Source: Isoetes taiwanensis (Eukaryota; Streptophyta; Lycopodiopsida; Isoetales; Isoetaceae). Taken from it: a stretch of 64,000 nt of DNA. Of this stretch, positions 25,970-35,895 are shown in pieces. The position numbers and the translations under genes were made by a program. Under the pieces are notes generated by a model. The model ran no database searches and was not told where the DNA came from. It saw only the letters and a program-made list of their open reading frames with translations. Numbering within the stretch: the stretch's first letter is position 1; the number at the start of each line of letters is the position of its first letter. The stretch covers positions 2,463,999 through 2,527,998 of the forward strand of contig JAJEKV010000019.1 of assembly GCA_021234155.1 (NCBI GenBank), read 5' to 3'.

Positions 25970-28448
25970 CTTTAATCTTGTCAAAGACAAAATCTAATCT
26001 TAAAAATCCTGTTCAGGACAAATAAGATCCAATTAGCAGTCCTAGTAATACATCAGGTGATCATGTATTATTAGGCCCTGATATGGTCAGTCATAATTAG
26101 TTAGCATAATGAAACAGTGACTATTGTTATCAAAAAGTATGTTCATGCCTTGCATTAAAAAATCTGAACAAGAACAATTATAGACCAAGTATGATAAGTC
26201 TATATATGTCTATTTAAGAGCACTGAGTCATAAAAGCAACATAATGCTAAGCAGTATCAAATTATAACTTTAAGACAATTACTGATCCATGTATAGAGCC
26301 TAGACTCATTAAATAAAATCAGAGTTAGAGAGCCAAGCATATTTTAAATCAGATCATGCGAGAAACGTATGTATAAGTGACAAACCTTTTGATCCAAATA
26401 GGAGCCCCCTTGATTAAAATAATAACAGGGATATGGGTGGCCAGAGAGAGTATAACAACAATGTAAACTGTTATTGTTAATAATGACAGTCAAGCATAGC
26501 TATAAGACATTCTCACTTGGTAAAAGTATTTATAGACTAAGGGAATCTTACAAATATGCAAAATCCGTAATCATAGGGACAATTTATGCAGAATATCTTA
26601 CTGCCAGTAAACAACAGAATGACAGTAAAAAGGATATTGAATGTATCTCTTGTTTGAACTTAGAACAATTTTACAGTCAAGATACTTACATGAGTTTTTG
26701 AATTTAAGCCAATAAGACAAGATAAATATACATTTCATGAAGAAAGCATATGAACTCCAAACAATGAGCAAGAAGTTTGGTTACCTGCATGCCAACCAAT
26801 CAATAATTAGCCTAAGAAGGGTAAAATCAAAAGGACATGCAGGTAAGCTACAAACTTCTTGGGTTTACCACCCTTCACATCGAAGGAGTTCCCAAATTGG
26901 TACAGACATAACAAATGCAAGACAAATAAGTTAGCAAGTTCTGTTTTGCATTTTTGTGAATCACAAGCTCCACCTCAGTCGGCCAATTCCCTATTGTGAA
27001 GCTACATGGTACGCATACTGCATAATGAAAGTAGAAAACTGCAGATTTACATCCCCTTACATTCTCACAGGTTCATAGCTTAGGATGAAGAAATAAGATC
27101 CCCAAATATAATCAGAGGCATGAGAATAGATCCACAGAAAAGATCCGAGGTAGATAGCCAAGTATGTGTAGCCAAATAGCTTCTTACCCTTAGATCTTTA
27201 AGATGTAAGAAAGAGCAGACATCATAAGTAATCAGTTCAAATTTATTAACATCTTATACTACTAGATAGACATAAGCCAGGCATAAATATGGTGCAGCAT
27301 TCATTTAGGCCAGCATATTTAGTGTATAGCAAGACATGCCAAGAGGTGGATCCATAGAAATGATCAGAGGTAGATAGCCAAGGATATATAGTCTATCATA
27401 AAATCTAAACCTCAGATCTATTAAATTATCTGTAGGAGAAGACATCATAAGCAATCAGTTCAAAGTTGTCAGTAGTTTACACTACTAGATAAACTCAAGT
27501 CCAGCAAAATAATGGAGCAGCCATGATTTAGGCATGAACATTTTGTGTATTACAAGACAAATCATTATACAATCACTAGAAATATATGAGCAGCCCAACA
27601 AGTTAGATCCCAACACTTATCCCTTATGCTTGGGGCATATAACAACATAATTATACCAGATCCTATCCTGCCTAGCAATAAATGAACTACAGTGAGGATA
27701 AAACCTGATGAGCTTGATTTGAGGGTGTATTTTCAGCATCCTGCTCCATGATATCTTTGCCCTTGTCTGTAACTTGACAATTTCCTCTGTCTTGCATGGG
27801 GATAAGATCAGCCTCATTGCCTTTCTCAGGAAGGCCCTCTTCATGAGTATTCTGCTCCCAATCAGATGTAGGTGCATTGGTGGCTTTTGTGGTGGATCCT
27901 TCTGCCAAATTGGTCACATTGGCAGGTTTATGAAACTGGTAGAGCTTTCTCATCTTAGCAGACTTAGCTTTTTCTTCCTCCATTCTTTTCCTTGTGGCCA
28001 TACCGAGATCGCCCTTCTTCCTTATCATGCTGCCAAACACTCAGTGGGCGCTTAAGAAACATATAGAGCCGCATTTGGCACAGAAGCCCTATTTATCAGG
28101 AGAAATAATCTTTCTGTTTTCCAAGTTCTAGCACCTAATACCGGCTGTGTCAATTTACATTGGCAGCATAAACCGTGAAGCCTTTTATTCCAGCCTGCTA
28201 ACAGATTATCTACTTATGTGTCATGCATGCGTTGAATTTACCTGCATGGCTGAGCTGCTCGAAGATCGTCCAGGTTGGAGATACGGCCAGTGCAAACTTC
28301 CAGTCGTTATCCGGATTTCTGTTGTTGCCCTAATATTTTTGCAATATTCATTTTGCACGTGGAACCAAATAGACTCCAAATAGTTAAACAATCTATTTAT
28401 TATTTTAGCAATTGGAGGTTAATATGTAGCCTAACTGTTTCAATGTAA
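25970..28448 (-). repeat. Right terminal direct repeat (5' copy)
   Basis: 2,479 bp, direct copy of 18,731-21,214. On the coding strand this is the upstream repeat, so the element promoter and first exon should lie here. The outer edge is followed by aatgaaagttttag with no obvious short target duplication matching the left flank. Confidence 0.9.
27687..28040 (-). CDS. Terminal-repeat ORF, right copy (probable first exon)
   Basis: 117-codon frame homologous to the ORF at 20,805-20,470. The start context and basic GMATRKRMEEEKAK segment are identical, with a few substitutions downstream. The same donor-like CAG|GTTTTATCC is present at about 27,705. As the 5' copy it is correctly placed to be spliced to the internal frame starting near 25,904. 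Being duplicated in both terminal repeats is consistent with a Penelope-type pLTR that overlaps coding sequence. Confidence 0.45.
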   Translation of the reverse strand: MFGSMIRKKGDLGMATRKRMEEEKAKSAKMRKLYQFHKPANVTNLAEGSTTKATNAPTSDWEQNTHEEGLPEKGNEADLIPMQDRGNCQVTDKGKDIMEQDAENTPSNQAHQVLSSL

Positions 28449-28702
28449 AATGAAAGTTTTAGATGTATACACTGACCAACCCCCATTCAAAATGCAGTCA
28501 AATTCAGCTTTAGAAAGGAAGCAATGATGTATGAGAATGGGATGGGAGGGGTTGGCTTTCTCATCACTCCTATTGCTAACAACGACTGCTGCATCTGTTG
28601 TCGCCATATTCAAAATTCTGATCTGCAAAAGTGGTCGAAGAATAAGAAGGAAATAGTCATCAGCGCGCGAAAATAGGTGGTACTATTACAATAAATGTAA
28701 AT

Positions 28703-29306
28703 ATTGCCATCTCATCATGTAATTGCCACATCATTTTGTTTTACCAATTCATCTTGCAACTAACCTTGTTTTTGCCACATCACCTTGTACTTCTTGCCAC
28801 ATGATCTTCTTTTTGCCACCTCATCATGTAATTGCCACGTCATTTTGTTTTACCAATTCATCTTGCAACTTCATCATGTAAAGTTTGCCACATCACCTTA
28901 TTTTACCAATTCATCTTGCATTTAACCTCAAAAGTTTGCTTGTGAAATCTGTTAAGGGTTTATCCACCTCAGCTTTTACTTCTTGCCACATCATCTTGTA
29001 CTTCTTGCCACATGACCTAGTTTTTGCCACCTCATCATGTATTTGCCACAACATCTTATTGTTGTGATTTCATGTTGCCACTTCATCATGTAATTGCCAT
29101 ATCACCTTGTTTTACCAATTCATCTTGCAACTAACCTCAAAAGTTTGTTTGTGAAATCTGTTAAGGGTTTATCCACCTCAGCTTGTACTTCTTGCCATCT
29201 CAACATGTATTTACTACATTAAGTTTTTGCCATCTCAACATGTATTTACTACATTATCTTGTTGTTGCCATTTCATGTTGCCACTTGATCATGTAATTGC
29301 CACTTA
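28703..29306. repeat. Degenerate TTGCCAC(A)TCAT minisatellite
   Basis: About 600 bp of imperfect repeats built from ttgccacatcatcttgt and ttaccaattcatcttgcaac, organised in longer units of roughly 75-130 bp. For example, aagtttgcttgtgaaatctgttaagggtttatccacctcagc is repeated near 28,930 and 29,140 with few changes. No protein is encoded in a consistent frame. Confidence 0.75.
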
Positions 29307-30616
29307 AAATCTAAGGGAATCTCCATTAAATCTTAAGAATCTAGGGGAATCTTTGTAGAATCTTACAGAATCTAAGTGGAAATCTAAAGGTATCTTGGTG
29401 CAATATTGGAAATGTAGGGGAGTCTTTATAAGAACTTAGAGAATCTAGAGGAATCTCAAGAGAATCTCAGGGATTCTAGGGGAATCTTTTTAGAATCTTG
29501 AAAAATCTAAGAGAATCTAAAGGGTTCACAAGAGAATCATTAAGAACATAAAAGAATCTAAGGGAATCTTGAAAAAATCGTTAAGAACAGAGGCAGTCTA
29601 GGGAAATCTCAAGAGAATCTATAAGAATCTCAAGCGTTTCTTTGGAAATCTAGGGGAATCTTCTTAAAATCTTTGAGAATTCGAGTAATCTTGATGGAGT
29701 CTTGGAGAATGTAGAAGAATCTAGGAGAATCTTCATAGAATCTTGGAGAATCTAGAGGAGACTTGGGGTATTCTTTTGGAATCTAGGAATCTCAAAAGAA
29801 TCTTTGAAAATCTAGGAGAATCTATAAAACCTTTGAGAATCTATGCGAATCTAGAAGGAATCTTAGGGAATCTAGGGGAATCTTAATAAAATCTAGGAGA
29901 ATCCTTGGGAATCTAAGATAATCTAATGAATCTCAAGAGAATCTTTTGGAATCTAGAAGAAACTTGATGGAATGTTAGAGAATCTAAGAGAATCTTCATA
30001 GAATCTTGGGGAATCTAGGAAAATCTCTTGAGGAACCTAGAGGAATCATGGGATAATCTCTGAGAATCTAAAGGAATCTTAGAAAATCTCAAGAGAATCT
30101 TTGGAAATCTAGGAGAATCTAAGGGAATCATCATAAAATCTCTAAGAATCTATGGGAATTTGGATGGAATCTTGGAGAATCTAAGGGAATCTTAATAAAA
30201 TCTAGGGGAATCTCCATAGAATCTTAAGAATCTAGGGAATCTTTGTAGAATTTTAAGGTATTTAAGGGGAAATCCAAGGGTATCTACGGGAATCTTGGTG
30301 CAATTCTTGGAGAATCTAGGGAAATCTTCATAGGATATTAGAGAATCTAGAGGAATCTCAATCTTAGCGATTCTAGGGGAATCTTTATAGAATCTTGAGA
30401 AATCTAGAGGAATCTTGGGATCATCTTTGAAAATCTAGGGGAATCTCAGGAGAATATTAGAAAATCTTCATAAAATCTACGAGAATCTAGGAGAATCTAC
30501 ATAGAATATTGCAAAACCTAAAGGAACCTTGGGATAATCTTCAAAAATTTAGGGGAATCTTTGTAGAATCTTAATAGTCTAGGGGAATCTTTCACGCTGG
30601 GTGTGTTTTGGAGGGT
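29306..30616. repeat. AATCT-rich minisatellite array
   Basis: About 1.3 kb of degenerate 14-18-bp repeats around the theme (g)aatctaggggaatctt, with variants such as gaatcttggagaatct. The period is irregular, so it is a diverged array, not a clean satellite. The last ~300 bp form the left arm of a fold-back (30,316-30,972). A related array occurs at 60,000-60,590. Confidence 0.85.
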
Positions 30617-30972
30617 TAGCTTCATGCAGTCCTTCATATTAATATATCGACCCTCGAAAACACATCCAGCGTGAAAGGTTTCCCTAGATTCTTAACATTC
30701 TACAAAGATTCCCCTATATTTCTGAAGCTTATCCCAAGGTTTCTTTAGATTCTGCAATATTCTATACAGATTCTCTTAGATTCCCATAGATTCTATAAAG
30801 ATTTCCTAAGATTCTCTTGAGATTCCCTTAGATTTTCAAAGATTATCCCAATATTCCTCTAGATTCCATGTAGATTCTCTTAGATTTTTCAAGTTCTATA
30901 AAGATTCCCCTAGAATCCCTAAGATTCTCTTCAGATTCATCTAGATTCTCTCCTATGAAGATTTCCAAATAG
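30316..30972. repeat. Long inverted repeat (fold-back) with 33-nt loop
   Basis: The left arm 30,316-30,616 is complementary to the right arm 30,650-30,972 along the whole length, roughly 85 % by eye. The core is tight: tttcacgctgggtgtgtttt on the left and aaaacacatccagcgtgaaa on the right. The spacer is 30,617-30,649. The arms consist of AATCT-type repeats in opposite orientation, so the array switches strand exactly at the centre. If transcribed, the RNA would form a long hairpin. Confidence 0.85.
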
Positions 30973-30985
30973 TAGAGAGCACCTT

Positions 30986-31144
30986 CTATATTGTCTGAGC
31001 TGCAAAGGAGGCAAAAACATCTCTAGCTTCGACAATGTCATCTAATGGAACGTCTTCTTCAGATGTAAACAAGACATCTTCAGTCTGATCTTCTTCTTCA
31101 TTAGATGCAGTATTATCTGTTGGCACCAAAACTTTGATATCCCC
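30986..31144 (-). CDS. Possible acidic C-terminal exon
   Basis: Open 52-codon stretch on the minus strand preceded by a plausible acceptor (aatccctag|GGGG) and ended by TAG at 30,986-30,988. The translation is strongly acidic (NEEEDQTEDVLF, then EEDVPLDDIVEARD), which is unlike random translation of this AT-rich DNA. No upstream exon is identifiable and no family is recognised. It ends just beside the fold-back, so it may be a gene end truncated or bordered by that repeat. Confidence 0.3.
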   Translation of the reverse strand, partial: GDIKVLVPTDNTASNEEEDQTEDVLFTSEEDVPLDDIVEARDVFASFAAQTI

Positions 31145-31720
31145 CTAGGGATTACACCATGTTGAAGGCATATGTTGCAACACCGTGACTGATTAAGGGT
31201 TAATTTTGAATTAAGGCATCCGTATACGGTCGAAGAAGAAATACGTCTCGACCACCATTTTGTCGTAGGTGGTCGAGAAGGGGAAGATCGGCGGGAAGGA
31301 GCAAAGCTGTATCATACGTTAGGAGGGTTAGGCACTCCTCCTGAAGATTTGAGACGCCATAGTTAGGGGCAGATCTTGAAGTTTCAAATGAACAATTAAT
31401 TGATCTCTCTGGAATTCGGGCCACCCAAGAAAACGTATTTGAAAAACTCTCAGAACCCATCAGAAAACCTTGAAAGACAATTTCAAAAGGTTAGAATCCA
31501 AATTTATTTTCTATTTGCTTGCCATTGTTAGGATATCTCGTTTTGGTGAAGAAATTGCAAACTGGTTATCTCTATTTTTCGCAATCTTGGCAGAAGCCCC
31601 GGGCTTGAATGTGATTCGGTTTAGAAGGCGCAGGAGGAGCTTAAATTTTATTCAATTAGTCAATAGATGTTTGAAGTACTCCTTCCTAATTAACTCTCTT
31701 TTTTGGGTTTTCTGTAGGAA

Positions 31721-32858
31721 ATGGCATTCGAAACAAATATCATTGTGTCTGCAGTTGATGGGACCGAGAAATGCTCTAAGGTTGGGTTCGTCAAAGTGAA
31801 GCAAAACGCAACGTACGTTGATGTGAGAAAAGCTATAGAATTGGATGAGCTCGATGGCTTGGATGGACATGAGTTTGTGTCTTGGGTGAAAGGAAGCTTC
31901 CTTTATCAAAAAAGCAGGAGGAAAGGTACAAAGTTACAGATGAGGAGGTTGTTCGTGTAACAGAAACTCAAGTACATTTGCAGCCCTTCAAGAGAAGACG
32001 CCTCGTGATTAATGAGCTGGAAGAAGAAGGATCTGTGGTTGTAGATCAGACCCCAGCCAAGCAAGAAAAAGCAAGTTTAAGTGTCGAGTTTGAAGGCAAG
32101 TTGCAGTCCAAATTTGCATCAAGGGCTGATACATGTAGGTGGATTCACACTTTTAGAAAATACAAGATGAAAATACAACGTCAGGGTAAGAAAGATCAAA
32201 TTGAGTTCATGTCTTTGGATGTCAATGGAGTTGGAGTGTTCAGCATTTGGTGCCTTGAATGCCAAATCACATATGGAAAAGAAGGAGATGACATGATGTA
32301 CAACTTTACTGCACGCCACATAGAATCAAAGGAACACAAGCTAAACTTGCAAAGAAACTCACAAAGCGTTGCTCACAGCGAGGAAAGTATGTCAAAGGAG
32401 ATATTGCTAAGTCATCTCATGAATGAAAATAGGGCAGCAGTTGAAGAGTGTATGGCTTTGAAAGTTGGTCCTTTTGTTGCAATCCGGTGTCGTGTTCGAG
32501 TTGTATAAAGACACACTTGGAGGCTATGCAAAGAAAGAAGACATTTGCATTTTGTGTATCATTTGTCAAAGGTCTCTACTCCTCTTCCCGCCGAGAGGAG
32601 ATGTGGTTGAAAACATGAAAGAGCATATAAAGAGTAGTAGACATGTTCAAAAATCAAGTGCCAAAGAAAAGAACCAGGAGGACAAAGGGCATGAGCAAAA
32701 CAAGCATGGAAGGCCTCGAAAGGATAGTGTGGACCCTTCACAAAAGAGCATGCTGTCATTCTTCAATCGAGGTATTACTTAATTTGTTACCTATTAAGTG
32801 CCTCATTTGAATTTCTGGGGTGTTTGCTGCAGACCACTCTAAGGAGGCTGAAGACTAG
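31721..32858 (+). pseudogene. Zinc-finger protein with PCNA-box-like C-terminus, frameshifted
   Basis: Begins with ATG at 31,721 four bases after a good acceptor (ttttctgtag). Three frames chain together: 31,721 to about 31,910, about 31,900 to 32,480, and 32,470 to 32,771. Two single-base shifts are needed, one near an A-run at 31,908 and one near 32,480. Two C2H2-like units are visible: WCLECQ...H-x5-H (about 32,250-32,335) and CILCIICQ...HIKSSRH (about 32,547-32,645). The frame then carries QKSMLSFF, which fits the PCNA-interacting consensus QxxMxxFF. A 61-bp GT-AG intron (32,772-32,832) joins in phase to DHSKEAED and TAG. The product is about 350 residues. Probably a nuclear DNA-binding or transposase-derived protein; family not recognised. 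Confidence 0.5.
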
Positions 32859-33393
32859 CCATTCAAGCAAGAATTCGAGTAGGTAAAGGGTACATATACC
32901 TAGTTGTTTGTTTGTTGTTAAACTGTTTATTTGTTTGTTTATAGTTCATTGTATTTGGTTTTTGTTCTCGTTGAAATTTTCGGGAAAATATGTATTCCCA
33001 ACAATCCAACCATTTCCAAATATTCTTTGCAAGCAATATCCATGAAAAACATAATGAAATTTCTCTAAACATCATTTTTCCTTTAAATAAGCCTTGGGCA
33101 TGCAAACGCCAGTACAAGATCGGGTAGGGGTATGTAAAAACGAAGATATTCCATAAGTACATTTAAGGAAGGGGGCTTCAAAACTGGCTTTTCCCATTTA
33201 CGTATGTAGGAGTTTTCCACCTCCAAAAAGTCGTATACAGGGGTTTTCTAGTGACCCCTTGCACACAGATGAGGTAATACCACATGCCTAGGTGAAATCC
33301 CTGGGGATATCCCAAGTACCAACATGGAGTAGATTTTCACAACTTTCCCATTGCTTATCCTGCAAGTAGGACAGAAACAAGAAAGTGATCTAG
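32859..33393. other. No gene recognised
   Basis: AT-rich sequence with tttgtttgttt tracts at 32,906-32,940. No ORF with recognisable motif on either strand. This is the 3' side of the zinc-finger gene. Confidence 0.4.
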
Positions 33394-33738
33394 TCATTTG
33401 TCAAGAGCCATTACAGAATGTAAGGCTAATGTCTCTGGCAATGTTTTGCAGCCGTATGGCACACTTCTGCCCATTTCCTCTACTTTGGCCTCCCAAAAGA
33501 GCCTATATGGACCATTTTTTGATGGTGAAAATTTCTTCTTCAAAGAGGCACAAATTATGGTAGCACTGTTTATTGGCAGACCATTTTCTTTAAGTTGCTC
33601 ATCGTAAAGAGCATTCTTTGCCTTGGCAGACTTTGCACCATGCTCCACCTTACCATGGCCTGATGCAAAATAATTCCAGCACATTCTGATTCTATGAATC
33701 GAGAAATATCTGCCCAGAATGGCCATTAGAGCTTTCAT
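33394..33738 (-). pseudogene. GHGK-motif protein fragment
   Basis: A 114-codon frame containing WNYFASGHGKVEH, a Lys/Ala-rich helix, and later YRLFWEAKVEEMG. From memory, FASGHGK followed by an acidic or His residue and a basic helix is typical of an uncharacterised, probably transposase-derived plant/animal family in which the motif normally reads GHGKGxxDG. The second conserved Gly and Asp are missing here. It directly abuts the copia RT remnant and partly overlaps the expected position of its C-terminal domain, so it looks joined to it by rearrangement. Low confidence on family. Confidence 0.3.
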
Positions 33739-33739
33739 A

Positions 33740-34343
33740 TCGGATGGTCATGCCAAGGATGTAAGAAACAGGGCCAAGATCCTTTATCTGAAAATGTGTT
33801 TGAGCTGAGCTTAACTTGACCAAGAAGGTGATCATCTGCAGCTATAATTAGTAAATCATCAACATAGACGAGGATTATGACAAGAAAAGGATCCAAGATG
33901 AATTACGATCAGATTGGCATCGAGAAAACTTGAGACGGATTAAGGTTTGATCAAGCTTAGCATACCAAGATTGAGAAGCCTGTTTGAGTCCATATAAGGC
34001 TTTGTGCAAGAGGCAAACCAAGTCAGCACTAGTGGGATTGATGAAACCTTCGTGTTGTTCAATATGGACCTCCTCGGTAAGATCACCATAAAGAAATGCA
34101 TTATGGATATGGAGGTGCTTAAGAGCAGCTACTACAAGAATCAGTCTGAGAAGACATCTTGGCCACAGGAGCAACCGTTCCTGCATAATCTAGCCCTTCG
34201 ATCTGGTGGAAACCTCGTGCAACAAGCTGAGCTTTGAACCTGTCCACAAGACCAACACTATTATACTTAACTTTATAAACCCATTTGCTGCCAATAATGG
34301 CTCGGTTGGCTGGTGGAGGAAGTCCTGCATGGCTTGAATCCAT
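33740..34343 (-). pseudogene. Copia reverse transcriptase remnant
   Basis: Recognisable motifs in order: GSKWVYKVKYN, then DRFKAQLVARGFHQ and EGLDYAGTVAPVAK (34,290-34,140), HIHNAFLYGDLTEEVH and LHKALYGLKQASQSWY (34,110-33,960), and VYVDDLLII (about 33,868-33,842). The frame changes several times. The catalytic YVDD is present, but translation cannot proceed through the domain. After the ILGM-like segment the similarity stops at about 33,740. Confidence 0.9.
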
Positions 34344-34615
34344 TTGGAGCTTTCAGAACAAGCTATAGCTTGAGAATGAGATTGTGGTTCAATAGGATGA
34401 TCCATAACAACGAGACTGTAATCTTTAGTCCATGTTGGAGGTCTACGTTCACGGATTGGATGGGAGGACGTGATAGTAGGTACTGGTGCAGTACCAGAGG
34501 GAATGGTATCCTGAAGAAGAAGGTCTGAACAATCGGATTGAAGAGGATTAGCAGGAGGCTCAGGTGGTGTAGTATGGATGTGTGGAGGAGCATCAATTTC
34601 AAGAATGGGTACTTT

Positions 34616-35807
34616 CTACATGAGTACTTCTTGCAAAGAGGCGTGAAAATATGGAGAGGTAGGATTTTCAAGGAAACAAGGCTCAAATGCATTAAAAGAT
34701 GCATGACAAGTAATGATCAATCGACGGGAGTCAAGGGCAAACAATCGATAGGCTTTATGTGTCAAAGAATAGCCAATGAACATGCAGGGAATGGCCTTGG
34801 ACTGCAATTTGGATTCTTCTTCTTTAGGAATGTGCGCAAAGCTTTGCATCCAAAAACTTTGAGGTGATCAAAAGAAACAGAGCTGCCATTTCAGATTCCT
34901 GCTGGGATCTTGTGGCTAAGGCTTGAGTGAGGCATGCGATTGAGCAAATATGCTGCAGTACAAATGGCTTCTTCCCAAAATATATCAGGAACATAAATGG
35001 CTAGCAGAAGACTTCGTGCCTTTTCCATCAAGGTGCTATTTGCACGGTCGGCTCTTCCATTTTATTCCAGAGAGTATGGAGATGAAACTTCATGACAAAT
35101 GCCATGACTGGAGAAGAAATGCTGGAATCTGTGGAAATTGAACTCACCATCTCGCCTGTGTAACGTTCTTCCTGAGTAATGAACTGAACAACATAATCAA
35201 AAGTTTGACTTTTTGTAGTGAGGAGTAAAATGGAAAGATATCTGCTGTAATCATCCAAAGGCACCAAAATATATTTGGAATCATTGAAGGAAGAAGGCTT
35301 TATGGGGCCACATAAATCTGCATGCACAAGTTGGAGCAAATGAGTGGCTTGACTGGTAGATAGTGAAAAGGAGGCTCTGGAACTTTTACTGATGAGACAA
35401 ATATCGCAAGGGTTGGCATTATCGGCATTATTGGATAAAAAACCTTGCGTGATGCGCTGTTGAATCCGGGTTGAGCCAATGTGATCCACTCGGTAGTGCC
35501 ACAAAGAATCACTTATGGGACCATTAGAGGCAAAATGAGTAAATTCAGGTGCTTGGATATTGATCTGATATAGATTTCCATGCTTATGACCAGAGAGAAG
35601 CAAGGAATTATCAAAACTTCTTATGTGACAAGCACCATGAGTAAAGTTCACATGAAAACCATCATCAGTCAACTTACTGACTGAAAGTAGGCTTTTGTGT
35701 AAACCAGGGACGTGGAGCACATCTTTAATGTGTTTCTTGCTTCTAGAAGAAAGGTGAATAGTCACAACCCCTTTGTCAATGGCCAATTGTTGTGCATGAT
35801 CACCCAT
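34616..35807 (-). pseudogene. Copia integrase remnant
   Basis: The first frame (35,807-35,028) has the end of the protease-type region, the HHCC zinc-binding part (LWHYRVDHIGS ... PCDICLISKSSR) and the catalytic-core start LVHADLCGPIKPSS with LDDYSRY. The next frame (34,849-34,616) carries the integrase C-terminal part with SKLQSKAIPCMFIGYS and KAYRLFALD. In between, AICTAAYLLNRMPHSS is readable at about 34,960-34,910. Integrase joins element cDNA to host DNA; this copy cannot. Confidence 0.9.
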
Positions 35808-35895
35808 CTTGATGATACGGCTGTTGTGAGAGGTTCATATTGGAGAAACAAGGATCGATGAGGTGTCATATGCATGGTTGCTTCGAGTCTAGAAA

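Larger units (their letters stand above)
18731..28448 (-). mobile_element. Penelope/TERT-like retroelement with 2.48-kb direct terminal repeats
   Basis: A 9.7-kb unit. Two direct repeats (18,731-21,214 and 25,970-28,448, roughly 96-97 % alike by eye) flank a minus-strand coding region with an unrecognised upstream frame (25,904-24,241) and a reverse transcriptase (23,975-21,897). The RT carries YIDD and the GIPMG motif B, and its downstream YDKR-type segment resembles RTs annotated as Penelope-like in animals, rather than Ty1-copia, Ty3 or LINE enzymes. Penelope-like elements are known for terminal direct repeats (pLTRs) and for keeping introns, both consistent here. No GIY-YIG endonuclease, integrase, RNase H or protease was found. 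A 520-bp retroposon (21,226-21,748) sits between the RT gene and the left repeat. Damaged by frameshifts and stops. Confidence 0.65.

Noticed and set aside
18731-28448. Classical LTR retrotransposon
   Set aside because: No TG...CA ends, no primer-binding site next to the left repeat, no protease, RNase H or integrase, and the RT is of another class.
28703-30972. CRISPR-like array
   Set aside because: Repeats are degenerate, have no constant unit or unique spacers, and the genome is eukaryotic.
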